A stretch of 64,000 bases of DNA from Puffinus mauretanicus (GCA_023333565.1 JAJKFH010002273.1:1674001-1738000); one strand, 5' to 3'; positions 1-23,815 are shown, counted from the stretch's first letter. Translations and numbers: made by a program. Notes: generated by a model not told the origin, from the sequence alone.

Positions 1-2675
1 GTCTGTATATTGGTTGCCTTTTAGCATTTAGAAACTATGCTTATATTCATGATACAAAAAGGCAGTTTAGCCTTGAAAACCCTATTGCAAAAAAGCCTGC
101 TTAAAACCTGGATAGTCCTTTGCAAGGATGAAAATGAACAAAACCTCTAGTTCCTTGTATCCACCTCTCAAGTCATGGCTGATAGCCTCCCTGTGCTGTA
201 ACAGAAATGGATGTAGCTATTTGAACAGCATAAGTTTCTAGTGAGATTAATGTTATGTGTTGGCAGTAAAGGTCCCAGCCTACTTTTATCTCTCTGGAGG
301 GATTGAGCAGGTTCTGCATGGAGTAGCCATGAGAGGAGGGAGGAAGGGAGGCAGGCAGGGGGTGGAGGTGGTAATTAAAACCAGTCCACTTCGTAATAAA
401 TTAGAGGGGAATATGCAAATTTAGTGAACAGGTAGCTTCCATGCATAATAGGAAGTAGTACCATAATCCTGAGTAGTAGAAGATGAGATACTTGTGCTTG
501 ATACTAAATTTGTTTCTTTCTATGAATATGAGTAGCTTTTTTCCTCAGCATTTCTACATCCTTGTAAAATGTAGTTTAATTTGTTGGAAGGAAGACTCTA
601 ATAATATAACCATACCTTAGAGTCTTACAGACTGGAGAAAAATAGCTTTCCTTTGCTGAAGGAGCATACTTTGTTGAATTCTTTTAATCTAGCTGCCCAT
701 TTTTTATAGGCTGTTGCTGTTGTTTTTCCACTTGCCTCTCTGTACAGGACTATCTTAACTTGTGAAACAAGCCTTGTGCAGAGAAGTAATCTTATTAGAT
801 CTACTGATAAATTTGCAAAAAAGATAGATAATATTTTCGGGCACACAGACTCCTCTAAGGCTTATTAATTAACTAAAACCTATTTTTCTTTGCTGTTTGA
901 ACCCCCTCCCCTGTCACATAGTGATTGCTGCTAGAAATAATACTAATAATGATGATTCCTTTCCCTTGTTTTCAAACAGCTATTCTCTTTAATAATTTTG
1001 AGGCTTCATCATCATTTGCATTTATATGTGTAAACCATACAAACCTCTGCCTGCTTGCCTGTGGTGGTGGTGTACTATGCATTATAATCTTCTCAAATCA
1101 TAGAGCTCTGTTCATCTAATTTTCACTTACTGGTTTTTTTATATTTCTTGTGCAGCTCTGCAGAACTCTTCTGAGATCTGTTTCTCTTCCTTGCTTGCCG
1201 CTTATATTCATCTCCGCTAATTTTGACTCAGCCTCATGGTTATGTAGCAGTGCGTCTTTCTCTTACCTCTCCTCTGTCATTCCTTTTTCCATTTTTGACC
1301 TCTGAATATTGATCTCTTGTTTCTCTATCAGCACTCTAATCCCTTCACCAGAACCCCTTATAATAGTAATTCAAAAACTAGTTGTTAAACTAGCTATTAA
1401 AAATAATTACAAATTAATGAAAATAATTAAAAAATATCCACAATGAAAAAAAATCAGGAGTGTGGTTTTTTTTGATCAAATAGTTATATTTTTCTAACTT
1501 TTTCTCATACTGTTAATGATGTTCTTCACTCCTTAAATCTCATCCTCAACAACCGTAAGCTACTGCCCTTCTTGAACCTTTTTTTCATTCTATTATAAGC
1601 TTCAGTAGGCAGAGTCAACAGCGTTTTTGTTTATCTGTAAAATTCTTACATTTAGCATCCTATGTAAGGTATAAACATTGTCTTCCTTAATGTTCTGGAT
1701 ATGTAGAATTTGCTTTTAAGGTTGAAAATTGACTGAGGTGGGCTGCATTCCTCTAGGGATTTGTTACTAATCCTTTAAAAGGCCATTTCAAATATTTTGT
1801 TTTCTGAAAGTGTAAATGACTCCAGACAATTATCCTTAAAATTGTGGTTCTGTACTTTTTCTTGAAGAAGTTAATAACTCGCCTAAAACCTGTGCTATTT
1901 AAATATCTTCCTTGAGTGTGCCTATCATATAGGACATCTCAAAAGCTTTGTTTTAAGTGTTTAAATGCATTTCAGGCTGCTGAACACTTAGGCTATTAGC
2001 TACAGGTTTTCTGAAGAATTCACTATGAATATTCAGGAAAATAGTCTGTTAACATTTCTTTTTACCACTTCTTTTATCAGTAACGACTTGATAGAGTATG
2101 CTTTTTCTCCTGTTAATTTTATATAGAGAGACGTTAAATATAATTTTCGTGCTTGAAAACTGAAGTAAGTGTCTACAGAGAGTACTTTGGAACTTAGATT
2201 TGTTTTGAAACTATTTCCTTTGAGTTTTTTCTTTATTCACAGATTGTGTTGTCGTATAAAATGAGATAGAAACACTAAAAGCCACATTGCTAACTGTATT
2301 TTTTATATACATATATGTAGCTGTGTATATACTGTAGAATCTTCTTTTATCAAGAAGGCACGCTGTTATGTTGAGAAAATTGAGTGGTTAGTTCAGCAAT
2401 CTTCTAGAGATTGTAAGTAAAAATGAAAGTCCTTTGTACTTTTCTCAGTTCCATTTATACTCAAATGTTTCATTTGGCAGAGTGTCAAACTGCTAGCTGG
2501 GGGAGTGCCTCTCATAGCAGGTACCATGGTCTGCCTTTCCCTTCACTCGTCCTACGGGCAACATTCAGTTTGTTGGCTGAAACGTCTCCCTGTGCTCGGC
2601 TATGAGATCATGGAGAAATTTCACTGAGCTGCTTGTTTGTGCCTTTCCACTGTGTAAAAAGGATGATGTTCACTT
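1..2675 (+). other. ROBO1: Upstream ROBO1 intron, distal part
   Basis: AT-rich non-coding DNA with no open frame of note and no splice-flanked conserved reading frame. I see only short homopolymers and a small TA-rich patch near 2300-2335. It is assigned to the ROBO1 intron only because it lies upstream of the single exon on the same strand. No promoter or CpG island is visible. Confidence 0.6.
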
Positions 2676-2680
2676 ACAGT
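2676..2680. repeat. Target site duplication, left copy (ACAGT)
   Basis: The five bases ACAGT directly precede the TG start of the LTR and recur exactly after its CA end at 3187-3191. A 5-bp duplication fits integrase-mediated insertion of a class III (ERVL-like) retroviral element. Confidence 0.85.
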
Positions 2681-3186
2681 TGTCCTGGTTTTGGCTGGGA
2701 TAGGGTTAAATTTCTTCCTAGTGCTGTGTTTTGGATTTAGTATGAGGAGAATGTTGATAACAAACTGATGTTTTCAGTTGTTGCTAAGTGCCCTGTCAAG
2801 GACAGCTTCCATGCTCTACCAAATGCAGAGGCTGGGAGGAGGGAGCACAGCCAGGACAGCTAGCCCGCCTGGCCAACCGGGTATTCCATACCATGTGACG
2901 TCATGCTCAGTATATGAACGGTAGGTGTGATCCAGGAAGTACCGATCGCTACTTGGTTATCGGTCAGTGCAGGTGGTGAGCAATTGCATTGTCCATCACT
3001 AATTTTGTATATTCTATCATTATCATTATTATTTTCCCTTTTCTGTTCTATTAAACTGTCTTTATCTCAACCCATGAGTTTTTTTTCACTCCTACCCTTC
3101 CGATTCTCTCCCCATCCCGCTGGGGGTGGGGGGAGTGAGTGAGCGGCTGTGTGGTATTTGGCTGCCTGCCAGGTTAAACCACAACA
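2681..3186 (+). mobile_element. Solo LTR of an avian endogenous retrovirus (ERVL-like), copy 1
   Basis: A 506-bp element begins TGTCCTGG and ends ACAACA, so it has the TG...CA termini of a retroviral LTR. It is bounded by an exact 5-bp target duplication. It aligns by eye over its whole length with the second copy at 47815-48371, including the stretch around TCATGCTCAGTATAT, an ATTAAA poly(A)-type signal followed by CTGTCTTTATCTCAACC, and the GGGGGAGTGAG block near the 3' end. No internal retroviral genes lie on either side, so this is a solo LTR left by recombination between two LTRs. The TATA-like position reads TATATGAA, a slightly degraded box. Family assignment (ERVL-like) rests on the TSD length and my recollection of this common bird repeat; the LTR call itself is firm. 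Confidence 0.85.
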
Positions 3187-3191
3187 ACAGT
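3187..3191. repeat. Target site duplication, right copy (ACAGT)
   Basis: Exact match to 2676-2680, immediately after the LTR end. Confidence 0.85.
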
Positions 3192-6100
3192 GAACCAATT
3201 TTTCTTCTGTACGGGTCTTTAGTATTTGGATAACTGAGAAATTTTGCAGTGTGCATTGGTAGAGGAGGAGTATATAGAGCCGAGCGATTCCCTGCGTGGC
3301 TTTGTTTCTTGGCATCTACCAGAGGGCTTTCCTTGTAACATGATTCAGAGCTCCAAGTGTGAGAACTCGATGTAAAGGTGTAGGTGATCAAGATGACTTA
3401 AGGTTTATGTAAGAGTAAATACAGAAGCCTGATTAATGGAACTTGTTCAGGCCCTGTTTTTAGGAAGCTTTGTGGTAGCCACTGAATGATTCCGAAGTCT
3501 TCACTGTGGCTGTATTCAAGTTGTACCATTTTTCACTACAACCAGAACTAAAATCCATTTGGGAAGGTGTAGGAGTAGCAGAGATGTTGGTTGAAATTTT
3601 TGATGATTTTTCACTAGGTTTTCAACAGTCCTGCTCTGGGATGGGAAATCAGACCACAGATAATAATGGCAGCATTAATTCTTCATCCCTCAGAGAAGAA
3701 AACTCCCTGAGTGATAATCTTCTAGGCCCATCCTGTTGTACATTTAAGGAAGCCCTGGGATGTGGCTTTCTATGTGTAATGCCATTCATCTGCAGTTGGA
3801 TTCAATGTCAGCGTTGTAAAATTATGCTTTATGCAAAGTAAGTAGAAACAATTGTAAAAGAAATGGGGATGTGGACGATCTCTGATTTTCGTTTTGAATC
3901 TGGAACTAAAGAAACCTCTGAAGAAACAAAAAACAAACCCAGTGGACTTTCTGGTGTGTTGAGGGACAAGAAATTCAAACACAGTCAAAGGGAAAACATT
4001 GCATAGTTGCTCAGAAAAAGATGATTTTGATGGCATTGATAGGTGGAAGTTTATTTTAGGTGAAAGTCTGTTTGCTGTTTTGACAGGTAAAAAATAGCAA
4101 CAGAAAGATATCTTCAGTCAACATGCAGTGAATGTCATGTTGATTGCTATGCCAAGTAACTCATGGCTTGTTAGTACACAAGTGAGCTGAAATATATTTT
4201 AAGGAGTATGTGATTAATCTGCGTTTATATGGGAAGGTAAAATATTTCACAAGTTTTCTGAAAATACTGTATTGATTCTAGCTTATTGCTGCAAACAGAA
4301 TCATCTCTCAGTGAGTCATTGAGATGTCAATATCCAGCAGTACGGTCTGATTTGACTAGCAATGTTCTTAGAAGTTCAACAGATGTTTAATTTCTAAACC
4401 AGTGGGATCATGGTTCCTTTTTCTCCTCCTCACAGGAGGAGATATTTATTGCTTTCCCCGAGAGCATATTATCTTTCATGCTTTTCATACTAATTTACTT
4501 AGCTTTATATTTGAATAAAAGTATGTTTTGGAAAGAGAGTAGGGATAGACAGCTTTTAAATAAGTGGTTATTTGATTTTTTTTTAACTATTAATTATAAA
4601 ATATTTTATTGATACTGATCTGTAAATTTTATGTAATTGTAAACAACTCATTGAAAATAGTTTTTCATTTGGATTTAAAATTCCATTCTTCCTTATGCAG
4701 CTAAAACATGACAGTATTGTGTTACTGCAGTAACAACTTCTAATTGAAAATACCTGGCCTTTTTGTAATTGTCCAAACTTAATGTTGTATAAAAAGTCAA
4801 ATTGATTTAAATGGAGTGAAAGAAAGCTGTTTTAATCCAAATTTTTAACACATTAAAATAATAACAATAGAAATAAGGAAACTGAACTACTTAATAGTGA
4901 TTCTTTTTATTCCATTGTTAATCTTTTCTAAATTATGAGCGCTGTGAGTAATTAAATTCAAACTTATTCCTGAGCTGACATAACCCTCCTATTAATACCT
5001 AACATTTGGATTTATGAGGGCAGTTTTGATATTTCATTCACCCTTGCATCTGAAACAAATTTATTTAAAAAGTAGGATTTTGGGTAGGTGTTTTGAATCC
5101 TCATATTTCTCTTTGAATTTTTTTTGGAAACAAGAATGAATGGCAATATCAATTGTATGAGATGTACCAAAATTGGCACAGGCAAAAGCCTAGGAATGCT
5201 ATTGACTGTGGTGTTATAATACTGGGCTTCTGTTGTCACCGAATTGAGGAGTGTTGCCTCATACTGCTGAGAAGAGAAAACCCTTGGCCCTATTGAGAAC
5301 TGCTGTTTCTCTGGCTTCCTGATAGTCCTGCGGAAATGAGGATCCTTCTTCCCTTCTCTCAGCATCTTGCGGACATTTGAATATGCAGCTGATCAATATC
5401 AGATTCAATCTCACACTGAATCTGGAATTGGAAATGAATTAGAAGTTGGTATTCCTAAGCACAGTGGGAGGTGGCTTTGAAAAGTCTGGAAGACTGTGGG
5501 GGCAACCCATCTGAAATAATATGAAGAGAATGTGTTGCATTTGTTTTCATGACTAAATGATTTTAAAAAAGAACAACCCAAAAAGCAGGTATATCTTTAG
5601 ATTTCTTTTTTATGAATGAGTATGATGATCCAGAAGGATATTTTGTGTTTCATTTGTTTGTCCACATAGATAAAACTTTGGGGTAAAATAGCCTAGTGTG
5701 TTGTAATCACGCCACAAATAGGTGAAATCTTTCACGCTTATTAGAGAGAAACCTCAAGGTGAAGTACAATTTTTCTGCATCAGTATGTCTGATATCTGAG
5801 TTATCCAGACAGAATATATATAAAAATAAAATACAATATAAAATATGTCAGTATATCAATATAATTATATTTTATATAATATATCTATATAGTTCTGAGT
5901 CCTAGGCATTTTCACTAAATTGGCAGTTCATTTGATTCCTTCAGTGCAGCTAGGGGTCCTCTTTTGGCTTTGGTGCGCAATCACTGTTTTTCTCCAAGCT
6001 CTGTTTTCCCTTTCCAAACAGCAAACCAGTGGTTCACAGCCAATGAGATACTCTTCCTGTCTGGAATAAAACACGATTGAGGACAAGGATGGAGGATGGA

Positions 6101-9100
6101 GAGGAGGAGGTCTCGTGTTTGTTTCCTAATTCTTCAGTGCTCAACAGAAAAGCAAGCCCTGGCAATTTTGATTCATTGGTGTCTCATGCCAGCCTCTGTT
6201 CCCACGCTTTCCCATTTACTGTAGTTGGTTTTTCTTCTTAGGAGTGCCAGTGGAGCTGCTGACAACAGATCAGAGCTGTCAGGCCTTCCTGTGTAGGAAC
6301 ATGATCTGCTAGGAAGAAAAGGGCAGCAGTGATTGCTCTGAGCTGTCCCAGATCTTCCTACCATGTCCCAACTCGTCTGCTTAACCAATAGTCATTTCCA
6401 GTATCTTTTCAACTCTGTTATCCACAGAATTATCCAATTATCATCAAGTCCTATCACTTTAATATTCAAGTATCTGTTTCCCCGCTGGTCTTGCAGTCAC
6501 TCTTTACTTCAGTTCTATCATCTAATATTTACAGCCTTTTGATAATCTTTGGCCACCTCTTTTCCCCCAGCCATCCTTTTATACTCTTGACTGCCATTCC
6601 AGGGTCTGTGCAGCTCTCACAACGTCATGGTCTTCTCTGTGTTCCCCCTGTACCTGCCCGACCCCCATTGCTGCATTCATCCTGGACCTTAGTATGATCA
6701 TCTCCAAGCAGTTTGTCATTGCCAGGTTGTCACATCCAAATCTCCAAACACAAGCTTGCCTTCGGATGGATCTCAGCCGTTCTCCATCTTGTTGTTGTGC
6801 TCTGCTTCTCAATGTCATCCCAGTGTAGGAAGTATCTCCTAGCATTACTCCAGCCATTTCAAAGACAAAATGAGTCATGAAGTAGGCCTTATTACCATTG
6901 TGTTTGTTTCTGAATATAGTGTGGTTGCTCACTGGGTCATAGTTGATTTTGCATTATTAATGAAAATACTCCTGTAATTTCATTAGTGTTTCCTTTAAGG
7001 GAAAATACTGTTCTCAACTTACCAGTTTGATGTGGGATATTTTAATTTTTATTAAGTGAAGTTTGGTTTCAAAAGTCAGTGCTCTAGATCTCGGACTACT
7101 CCAGTATCCGCTAAAGTAAGATGAAATAAATATCTTGCCAGAAAGCAGAACTGAGGGAAATAAAAAATAAAACTGAACACTTTCTTACACTGGGAACATT
7201 ACCTACCGCCTGAGGTTTTATGTAAATGTCAGCATCTTACATAGTTCAATATAAATACTATTATTTTAAATTTATATTCTAGCTAATTTAATGAATAACC
7301 AGGTCAGGACTTATTTATGCTAACTGCTGGACAATCCAGTAGCATGTGTTCATGTAGCAAAGACTGACTGTAAAGCTACGTCTCTTGAAAATAAACAGTT
7401 TGTTCAAGAGAAATTTTAAGAGATGTATTTAATTTTTGGATTAAGCAACTAAAGCGTGACTCTTACTGTTGCCGCTTTCAGCTTCTTTGTTAAAAGTGAT
7501 TATTTCAGACAGCTCGTCTCTCTTAGCATCTCCTGGGAAATATGTCTTTAGGTATTAAAGACTCAGTGTTAGTATCTGTGCAATACAGTACCTGCCAATA
7601 TTTTTTTTCATTCCCACCAGACAGAGTATTTAAATAACTATAAGATGCTGTACATCTTTCCAGAAGTATTTTTGCCTAAAAATTCATGGCTTTTTCTGAC
7701 CTAATCATATATGTCCAGCATTGCTGCAGAATAAGGAACAGAAACAAACCATTTAAACCAACATAATGTATAAATGGTTTTTATTTTTCTCCCTTGTTTA
7801 TTTAGCTTATTGCTGTAATACTTCATCTAATCCTGTTCAGTTGACCAGTACATGAGTATTGTATAAATTGAATGCCTATAGCTTCCAATGTTTGGGTTAT
7901 ATTTTCTCTCAGTATAAGAGCCAGGCACAAGATCAGTCTGGATTTCAGGCCTTTTTAGTACAGCTCCCATTTAATCTCTGATTTCAGAGAGATGGACAGA
8001 CATGGCTTAAAAGTCCAGGCTCTCTCTGCTTATTCTAGTTTTTTTTCCAGCCGTAAGTGTACAGTAAATTATTGGGTTTTGGCATCTCCTGATAGTGTGG
8101 TAGCCATGACAGAAAAGTAATTGTAATTCATAGTGTCTTAGCAACATAAAATACTTTAAGGTTCTCTTTCTAAATGGGAAAAATGTTTTGTGGGTGCCTA
8201 CAACTTAAGTTTAAAAGCCATGGCCCACAAAATTTCTTTCTATATTTTATAATCAGACTTTGCATTTAAAGTGCAACTTGCTTTACCCAAAAATGTCCCT
8301 TAGTAACAGAAATAATGAAAAAGAACGTTTATTAATAATTTCATCTGTCACTAGGAACGGGAACTCCCATAGCAATTCAAGGAGGGAAACAAGAGGATTC
8401 CTTGACATAATGGTGTAAACTGAAAAAAGAACAACTTCTTTTTCAGGGAACTTCGCAGTGGTTTCATGGTAGGAATGATCAGTTAGTGTTCAGTGCTTTT
8501 CTTTTTAGTTACATCTTGCTCACCTGTTTTCTATTGTGTGTTTGGAAAAAGAAATGGAGATGTTACTCTTCATTGGGAACACACAGGGGAATTGCAGATT
8601 CTACTGATCCAAAGTGAGAGCCTTGCTTGTCACATTTTATGGTATCTAAGTTATTGGAAAGAACTGGACCTATTCCCAGATCAGTATTTGGAACCATTAA
8701 ACACATCTTAAAATGTATTTCAATAAACCTGTAGTCCTGGGTGGGCATTGATCAACTGATGTAACAGTGCTGTTATGTTCAAACTATTCATTTTGCTCCT
8801 CAGTGTACAAATACCGGCTCACTTGCAGGACTGCAATACCTCCGTCGCCTGACATTTTTGTTCATAAAGGTGGCATCCGTTTAAAGCAGTTATGGGAATC
8901 CTCACAGTTATGACTGTGCAAAGTAATGGCAGGATTTAGGTAAAAAGCATAACTTTATTTTTTTTCTAGACTATGTGTTCAATACTCAGTTGTTAGAGAT
9001 GAACAGCTGTTGTAAATGAACAACAGGTAGTTCTTCTCTGTGCGAAAAACTACTTTCTGAGTCCAAAGTGGTACAATGACCAATGCTATTCTCAAATCAG

Positions 9101-9890
9101 TGTTTCAGAAATATCAGTTAAATGCAGTTTTGGCTCTTTTGCTTTATGCCAAAGTAGAATTCAAAAGTGAAATTTCTGTTCTTACACAGTTGACTGTTTT
9201 GGGAAAATCCACAGGCATAGGCACAGCATTACTGCCTTCATTAATTACTTCATGTCTTTGGTTACGGAGGGAAGACTGCAATGCCTATAAAGGAAATTTC
9301 AAAATAGTTGCTTTTTAATATGCACTATTCTTGCAGGCTACAAATCAGATGTTTTATTTAGGCTGAACAAGGGTAGTATACAAAGAGTAAGAATATTTAA
9401 AAAAAAAAAATTGAGACATTGAGAGAAAGAGAGTGAGTGAGACAGGATCTCTGCAGATCTTTCTTGTCCTATTGTTTTTCCTTGAAAATTATTTGTTGTC
9501 TGTGAGAACAGGAAAACCCAATAGGTTAGGTTAGCTGCATGTCTTTGGGCAGAAAAGCCACTTTCAGAAAAACGCTTCTGATTTTTTCCTTTAGTTATTT
9601 TTCCCCTGTAACATGATGTGACATTGCTTTGCAGTGTGTGCTTGAAATAGTATTCAAAGTCTGCTTGCCTCTTAACTGTGTATGGTTTGGGTCTTCCATG
9701 TTCAAAAATGATGAACTCAAACTAGAATTTAAGATGAGGAAAAGGTGAGCGAATCTTATGAGGGGAAAACCAGATGAGATTAGTTTGTTGATTTCTAACA
9801 GCAACAAGAACACAAAATCCAAGAGGATGGTAAAAAAGGAGAAGGTTGCAATCTGCGTGTCAAAGGGATAAAATCACAAGAAGTGTGTGG
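3192..9890 (+). other. ROBO1: Upstream ROBO1 intron, middle part
   Basis: AT-rich sequence with no supported gene. It holds a low-complexity TA-rich block at about 5812-5892 and a short poly-A near 9400. The longest open frames (for example 3506-3841, 111 codons) have no recognisable domain and no coding-like composition. A moderately GC-richer stretch at about 6560-6860 has no identity I can give. Confidence 0.6.
5812..5892. repeat. AT-rich low-complexity block
   Basis: About 80 bases almost entirely of A and T, with runs of alternating TA and short TATAA-like units. It is typical simple sequence of an intron, and its length is probably polymorphic. Confidence 0.7.
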
Positions 9891-9894
9891 AGAG

Positions 9895-10075
9895 ATCTGA
9901 ATTAAAGGGCAGCTGAAGCACAGGCAGAATGAGGTATCTACTACTTAGGGATATGTTTAACCTGAGGATTAGAGAAAGATTTCTAGCCACTAGAGCAAGA
10001 GAGTTATGGAACTCTTTCCAGTCAATATAAACAAAACCACAAAAAAATTCCCCCTGCTTTCTGAAAAGTTTCTGA
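9895..10075 (+). mobile_element. Possible ancient CR1 fragment (3' part of ORF2)
   Basis: The stretch around 9960-10025 resembles the coding region near the 3' end of old CR1 LINEs. It has a track of the type (R/K)-(F)-L...(R)-x-x-W-N-S-L, seen as AGATTTCTAGCC, then a gap, then GTTATGGAACTCTTT. The match is short and eroded, and no 3' octamer tail follows. It could be chance. Confidence 0.35.
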
Positions 10076-12502
10076 AAGAGGTTAAGTTATATGTGGTGGA
10101 AATACTGGGGAATGGGGAATACTCTTATGTTCTGATGGAAGTATAATTGTTTGCGAGAATCACCTAACACTGATTTTAAACCTGTGATCTTGTTTGTTAG
10201 CATTTTACTAATAACTTTGATAGCAATTAGGCCAGTCATTCAGGTCTTATGTTACGATGTAAAGCATTTCAATAAAAGAAAAGAGCTGAGATCTTGTGCT
10301 CTGAAAATCAGTGTTAAAGGCTGTACTTGTGAAATGGAAAAGAAATGGGGTAAAGGATACACTGGCTTTTTGGCACTTGCTAAGGACACGGTCTCTCATG
10401 CAGCATTTTTATAAGGCATAGGATAAATTATTATTTAGATATATAGATTTTGGGAAATCGGGTTTTCTATATCCATCTGAACTGAAGTTTAGATCGACTG
10501 TAGATATGGTCTTCAATTTTAACTGTCTTGGGCTGCATCGTTCAAATTTGAGGCACTTTCTTCTAGTAGCACATAACTTTTTTGTTTTCCTGCTAAAGGA
10601 GAACAGCACAGTGTTTGTACCCCTGATATCAGCAAGTTTCCCATTTAAATACATTCCCTGCTATTTTTCAATACATTATATTTGTATATGCTACCAACAG
10701 AAGGTTTTAAGGTGGGAATAAAGGCAAATCTTGCCTGTACGAGTTTAGCATTCATCTAATGCTAACTTTCTTTGAACCTTCACATCTGTTTATTTCAATC
10801 TTTGAATTCTTGTAAAAATAGTTGTGGCACAGTCCAAGAAACTGGAAACATGATTTCATATAATTGTTCTTTTAAGTGGCAGCATGAAATAATTAGTATG
10901 GCATACTTTAATCGGTGGCATCCTGTTGACTTTTTATGAAAGACTTGAATTATAATAAAAGCAGAGAACACAAGTTGGTTAGTTCCTATAACCCAATGCT
11001 GTCATCTTTGGGGGAAAGAAAAAGCAACTCTGTTGTGTATTTAATGGCAGATCCAGAGTGTAATAGGTGTTCTGCTTCTATTTTTTTTTAATCAAATATC
11101 CCCTCTGGAAGGATTTTTGACAGGAAAATTACAGGATTGGTGCCCACTGTAAGATTTATGTTGATAATTGAAGCTGCTTCTTTTCAGTAAAATGTAAATG
11201 CAGCTTAAATAACTAGGCTAAAAGGAAAGGAAGATTTTTTTTAAAAAAAAAGTGTAGATGTGTAGGAAGATTATAACTTGGTTGTCAAGGCCGTTATACC
11301 CCTCAGGCAGTTGTCACTAAATCTGTGGTTAATGCTCACTATGTGCCAGTCAACTACTTGTGCAACTTTTGTCCCTTTCTGCTTCAAGCAATTTCATGAA
11401 ATTTTCTAGAGAAATGTTACTTTATAAAATGCTAGGATTAAAAAAAATATTTTAATGGACATTTCTGTCATTTTAACTCCTCTAATGTTATCCAGCAAAG
11501 AAATTTTAAAAGTATATGAGCATTCCTGGAGTTTCCTGAGGACTTCTTCCCCCCTAAGAGTTTTGAGTCTCAGTTTTCAAGAAAGTTTAGAGGTCAGCCT
11601 TTAAACTTTCATTCTGTGCAGTACTTGAAGTTAGTGTACAGTGACTTGAATGTCAGTATGGAAAGTGTGCATACAATATATCTGAAAATGGTATTTCATT
11701 TCTTTGTGGTCTGGGCCAGGCTGACAGAAACAATAAGAGGCTTGTACTATATTGTGTGCTTGTTGACTAGCATAATCTGTGAAAATATAAACATGATATA
11801 TACTAGCATATGTGCAAACTTTGTTTTTTAAAACAAATCTTAAACATTTTACATTGAATTTGGATTTTTATATTTCCAGAGTCACTTATAACAATTGTTT
11901 AGTTCTTTAATTCTTTGCTTCTGTACCTTTCCTTCTGAGGTACAAAATAAGTGAGTTGAAGTATGAACAATATAAGGGTTTTATCCCTGTCTAGGCATTT
12001 TTACCTTGGAAAGAGAGATCTAAAATTGGTCACCCCAATTGTGAGGGCAGCATTATTGCATGAGAGGCTTTTCACAAAAGCTCTGTAGAAGTTCAGGGTG
12101 AGTAGACCCAAATGCAGTTTGCAATGACTGAGGTGTGCTCTCACGGCAAACAGAAGTACATTAGGGGCTTTTTTAGCTACTGCAAAAGACCAGTGCTGGT
12201 TCACACAATTTTCTTCTCCTGTACTTTTAGCTGTCCTCTCACTGGATTTGGTCTATGCCCTGCCTCTAGGAGGTGCAGCTCAAAATTTATAGTGATGTGC
12301 AGGGCTGGGCTGCACAGTGGTGTGTAGCCAGGAAAAGGATTTGGGAGTTTCCTGGATTCTGTTCTGTCTTCCCATACTTTAGTTTTCATATCTCAGGCAG
12401 TTGTTGTAGGAAAAAGTAAATGTAAAATATAATTACTTGTTTGCTTTAGGTACTACAAAATCTTGCAATGTTGTGAATATCTGAACAGAAATTGGCAAAT
12501 TA

Positions 12503-12532
12503 GATACATGATAAAATGATACATGATAAAAT
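12503..12532. repeat. 15-bp tandem duplication
   Basis: The unit GATACATGATAAAAT occurs twice in direct succession without mismatch (12503-12517 and 12518-12532). It is a small slippage-type duplication. Confidence 0.9.
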
Positions 12533-12845
12533 ATTTCTTACAATATAGTCCTAAATACAATACTACTTGTTATCTTTCCTCAAAGGACTGAAGAGTAGGT
12601 TTATTGCTGTTTGAGTTATTTTGTATTTAATGATCAGTAATGTTCATATAAAACTATCTTCTTTTACTGCATACAGAATGCAAACATATTTCAATGTAGT
12701 CAAGCCATACTACCAGAGATTTGGGAATGTGCGGTTAGTGCTAGCTGATTAGTGCAATGTTTAATTTGAATTTATTATCTTGAGGTGAAGGAAATGTGAA
12801 ATAAACTTTACATGAAAAGTTTTACATTTTAGAATATTTTGGTTT

Positions 12846-12897
12846 TATATATATAATATATGTATTATACTCATACACACACATATAGTATATATTG
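12846..12897. repeat. TA / CA compound simple repeat
   Basis: Imperfect alternating TA stretches surround a short (CA)n run in the middle. It is an interrupted, probably old microsatellite. Confidence 0.7.
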
Positions 12898-13989
12898 AAA
12901 ACAGAGCACTCTCTGGGACTCTTCTTTCATTGTCTCCTTCCCTTTTTCCATACCAATTTATGGTCTATTAATCTGCAGTGAATAGATCTTGTATTTCTTT
13001 CTGGTGCTTCACAGCTGTTCAAAAGCCACGTTATTAATGTTAATAAAGAATCTTGGCATCTAAAATTTTAATAAATCAGTGACCCAAGAGACTAATTTTA
13101 TCCATGGCAAAGTTGTATATCAAGAAAGAGAAATAAGGCAAATAGTAATTTGAAATTGAGTCAACATAAAACCTCAAAAGTTTTAGTAGCTGCTTATTCC
13201 TAATTTGGTATTCTTGAGCACCCAGTTGGTTGCCCAATAATAATCTTCTGTGGTATATATCCATCCAGACTATTATAGGTGTTTTCATGCCAATTATCAG
13301 CTTGGAGTTTGAATGAGCTTGAAATTGAATGCTTTTCTATAAGAGTATCTTGTTTACTTGCAACTTTTCTTTTATCCCTGATACTGTTGTATCGGAGTTC
13401 TAGATTGGAGACAGTAAAAAATTTTATAATGGAAAAAGTTGCTCCAGTTTTCCCTGTCACAGGAGGTGTAAGAAGCACTCAGGCACTCCATGCATTTGTA
13501 CCTCTGTGGTACTGCTTAACAAGTGACTAAAAAGAGCTGATAGTACAAGTAAAATAAAGCAACTTTGTGGGTGCTGGAGATGTTAGACTTACACTGCAGA
13601 CACTGCATGAATTAATGGGCTTTCCAGAAGGTCAAATGAGGTTGACTATGACTTTGTGTTATACATTAGAGCAGTACCACGTCTGCTGGTGGAGGTGGTC
13701 TGATGTCTGTGGAGTATCTGTAGGATTAGTTTTTCATACTTCTGCATTTACATATGCATGTATGTGTAAATTTATATGCATGAATAGATCAATATAAAAA
13801 TGGATGTGATTTAGGAACATGGCAGTTTAGTTCATTAATGTAGGTTGCCTGTTGAAAAAATGCTTTTGAATGTATTCACTTGGGAGAACCTTGCAGCAAT
13901 GAAGTGCATTAAGGTGGGGGGGGTTTTTCACTTTAAAAAGATGTTAATAGCTGTTCTTATTAAATCCTGTACTACGGGATAATGGTTAA

Positions 13990-23700
<9,711 letters not shown>

Positions 23701-23704
23701 CATA

Positions 23705-23815
23705 AATAAAAGATTCCTAATGAATGCATTTGTCTGCTCCTGCCAAGGTCAGGGCAAAATAGTAGGCTAGATGAGCACTTTGTCTGACCCAAAAAACTGT
23801 TCTTACGTCTTTGTG
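23705..23815 (+). mobile_element. Ancient CR1 LINE, 3' terminal fragment
   Basis: The stretch around 23755-23815 has the 3' end signature of old amniote CR1 elements: AGGCTAGATGAGCACTTTGTCTGACCC-like text (23764-23790) followed by TGTTCTTACGTCTTTGTG, a decayed form of the usual ending. It is strongly diverged and 5'-truncated, as most CR1 copies are. The 5' limit is uncertain. Confidence 0.65.

Noticed and set aside
3067..3391. Minus-strand frames overlapping the first LTR
   Set aside because: They cross the LTR boundary and its target duplication; chance frames.
12310..12400. Possible MIR-like SINE in the + orientation
   Set aside because: Only a short CCTGGATTCTGTTC resemblance; the block order could not be followed further, so not annotated.
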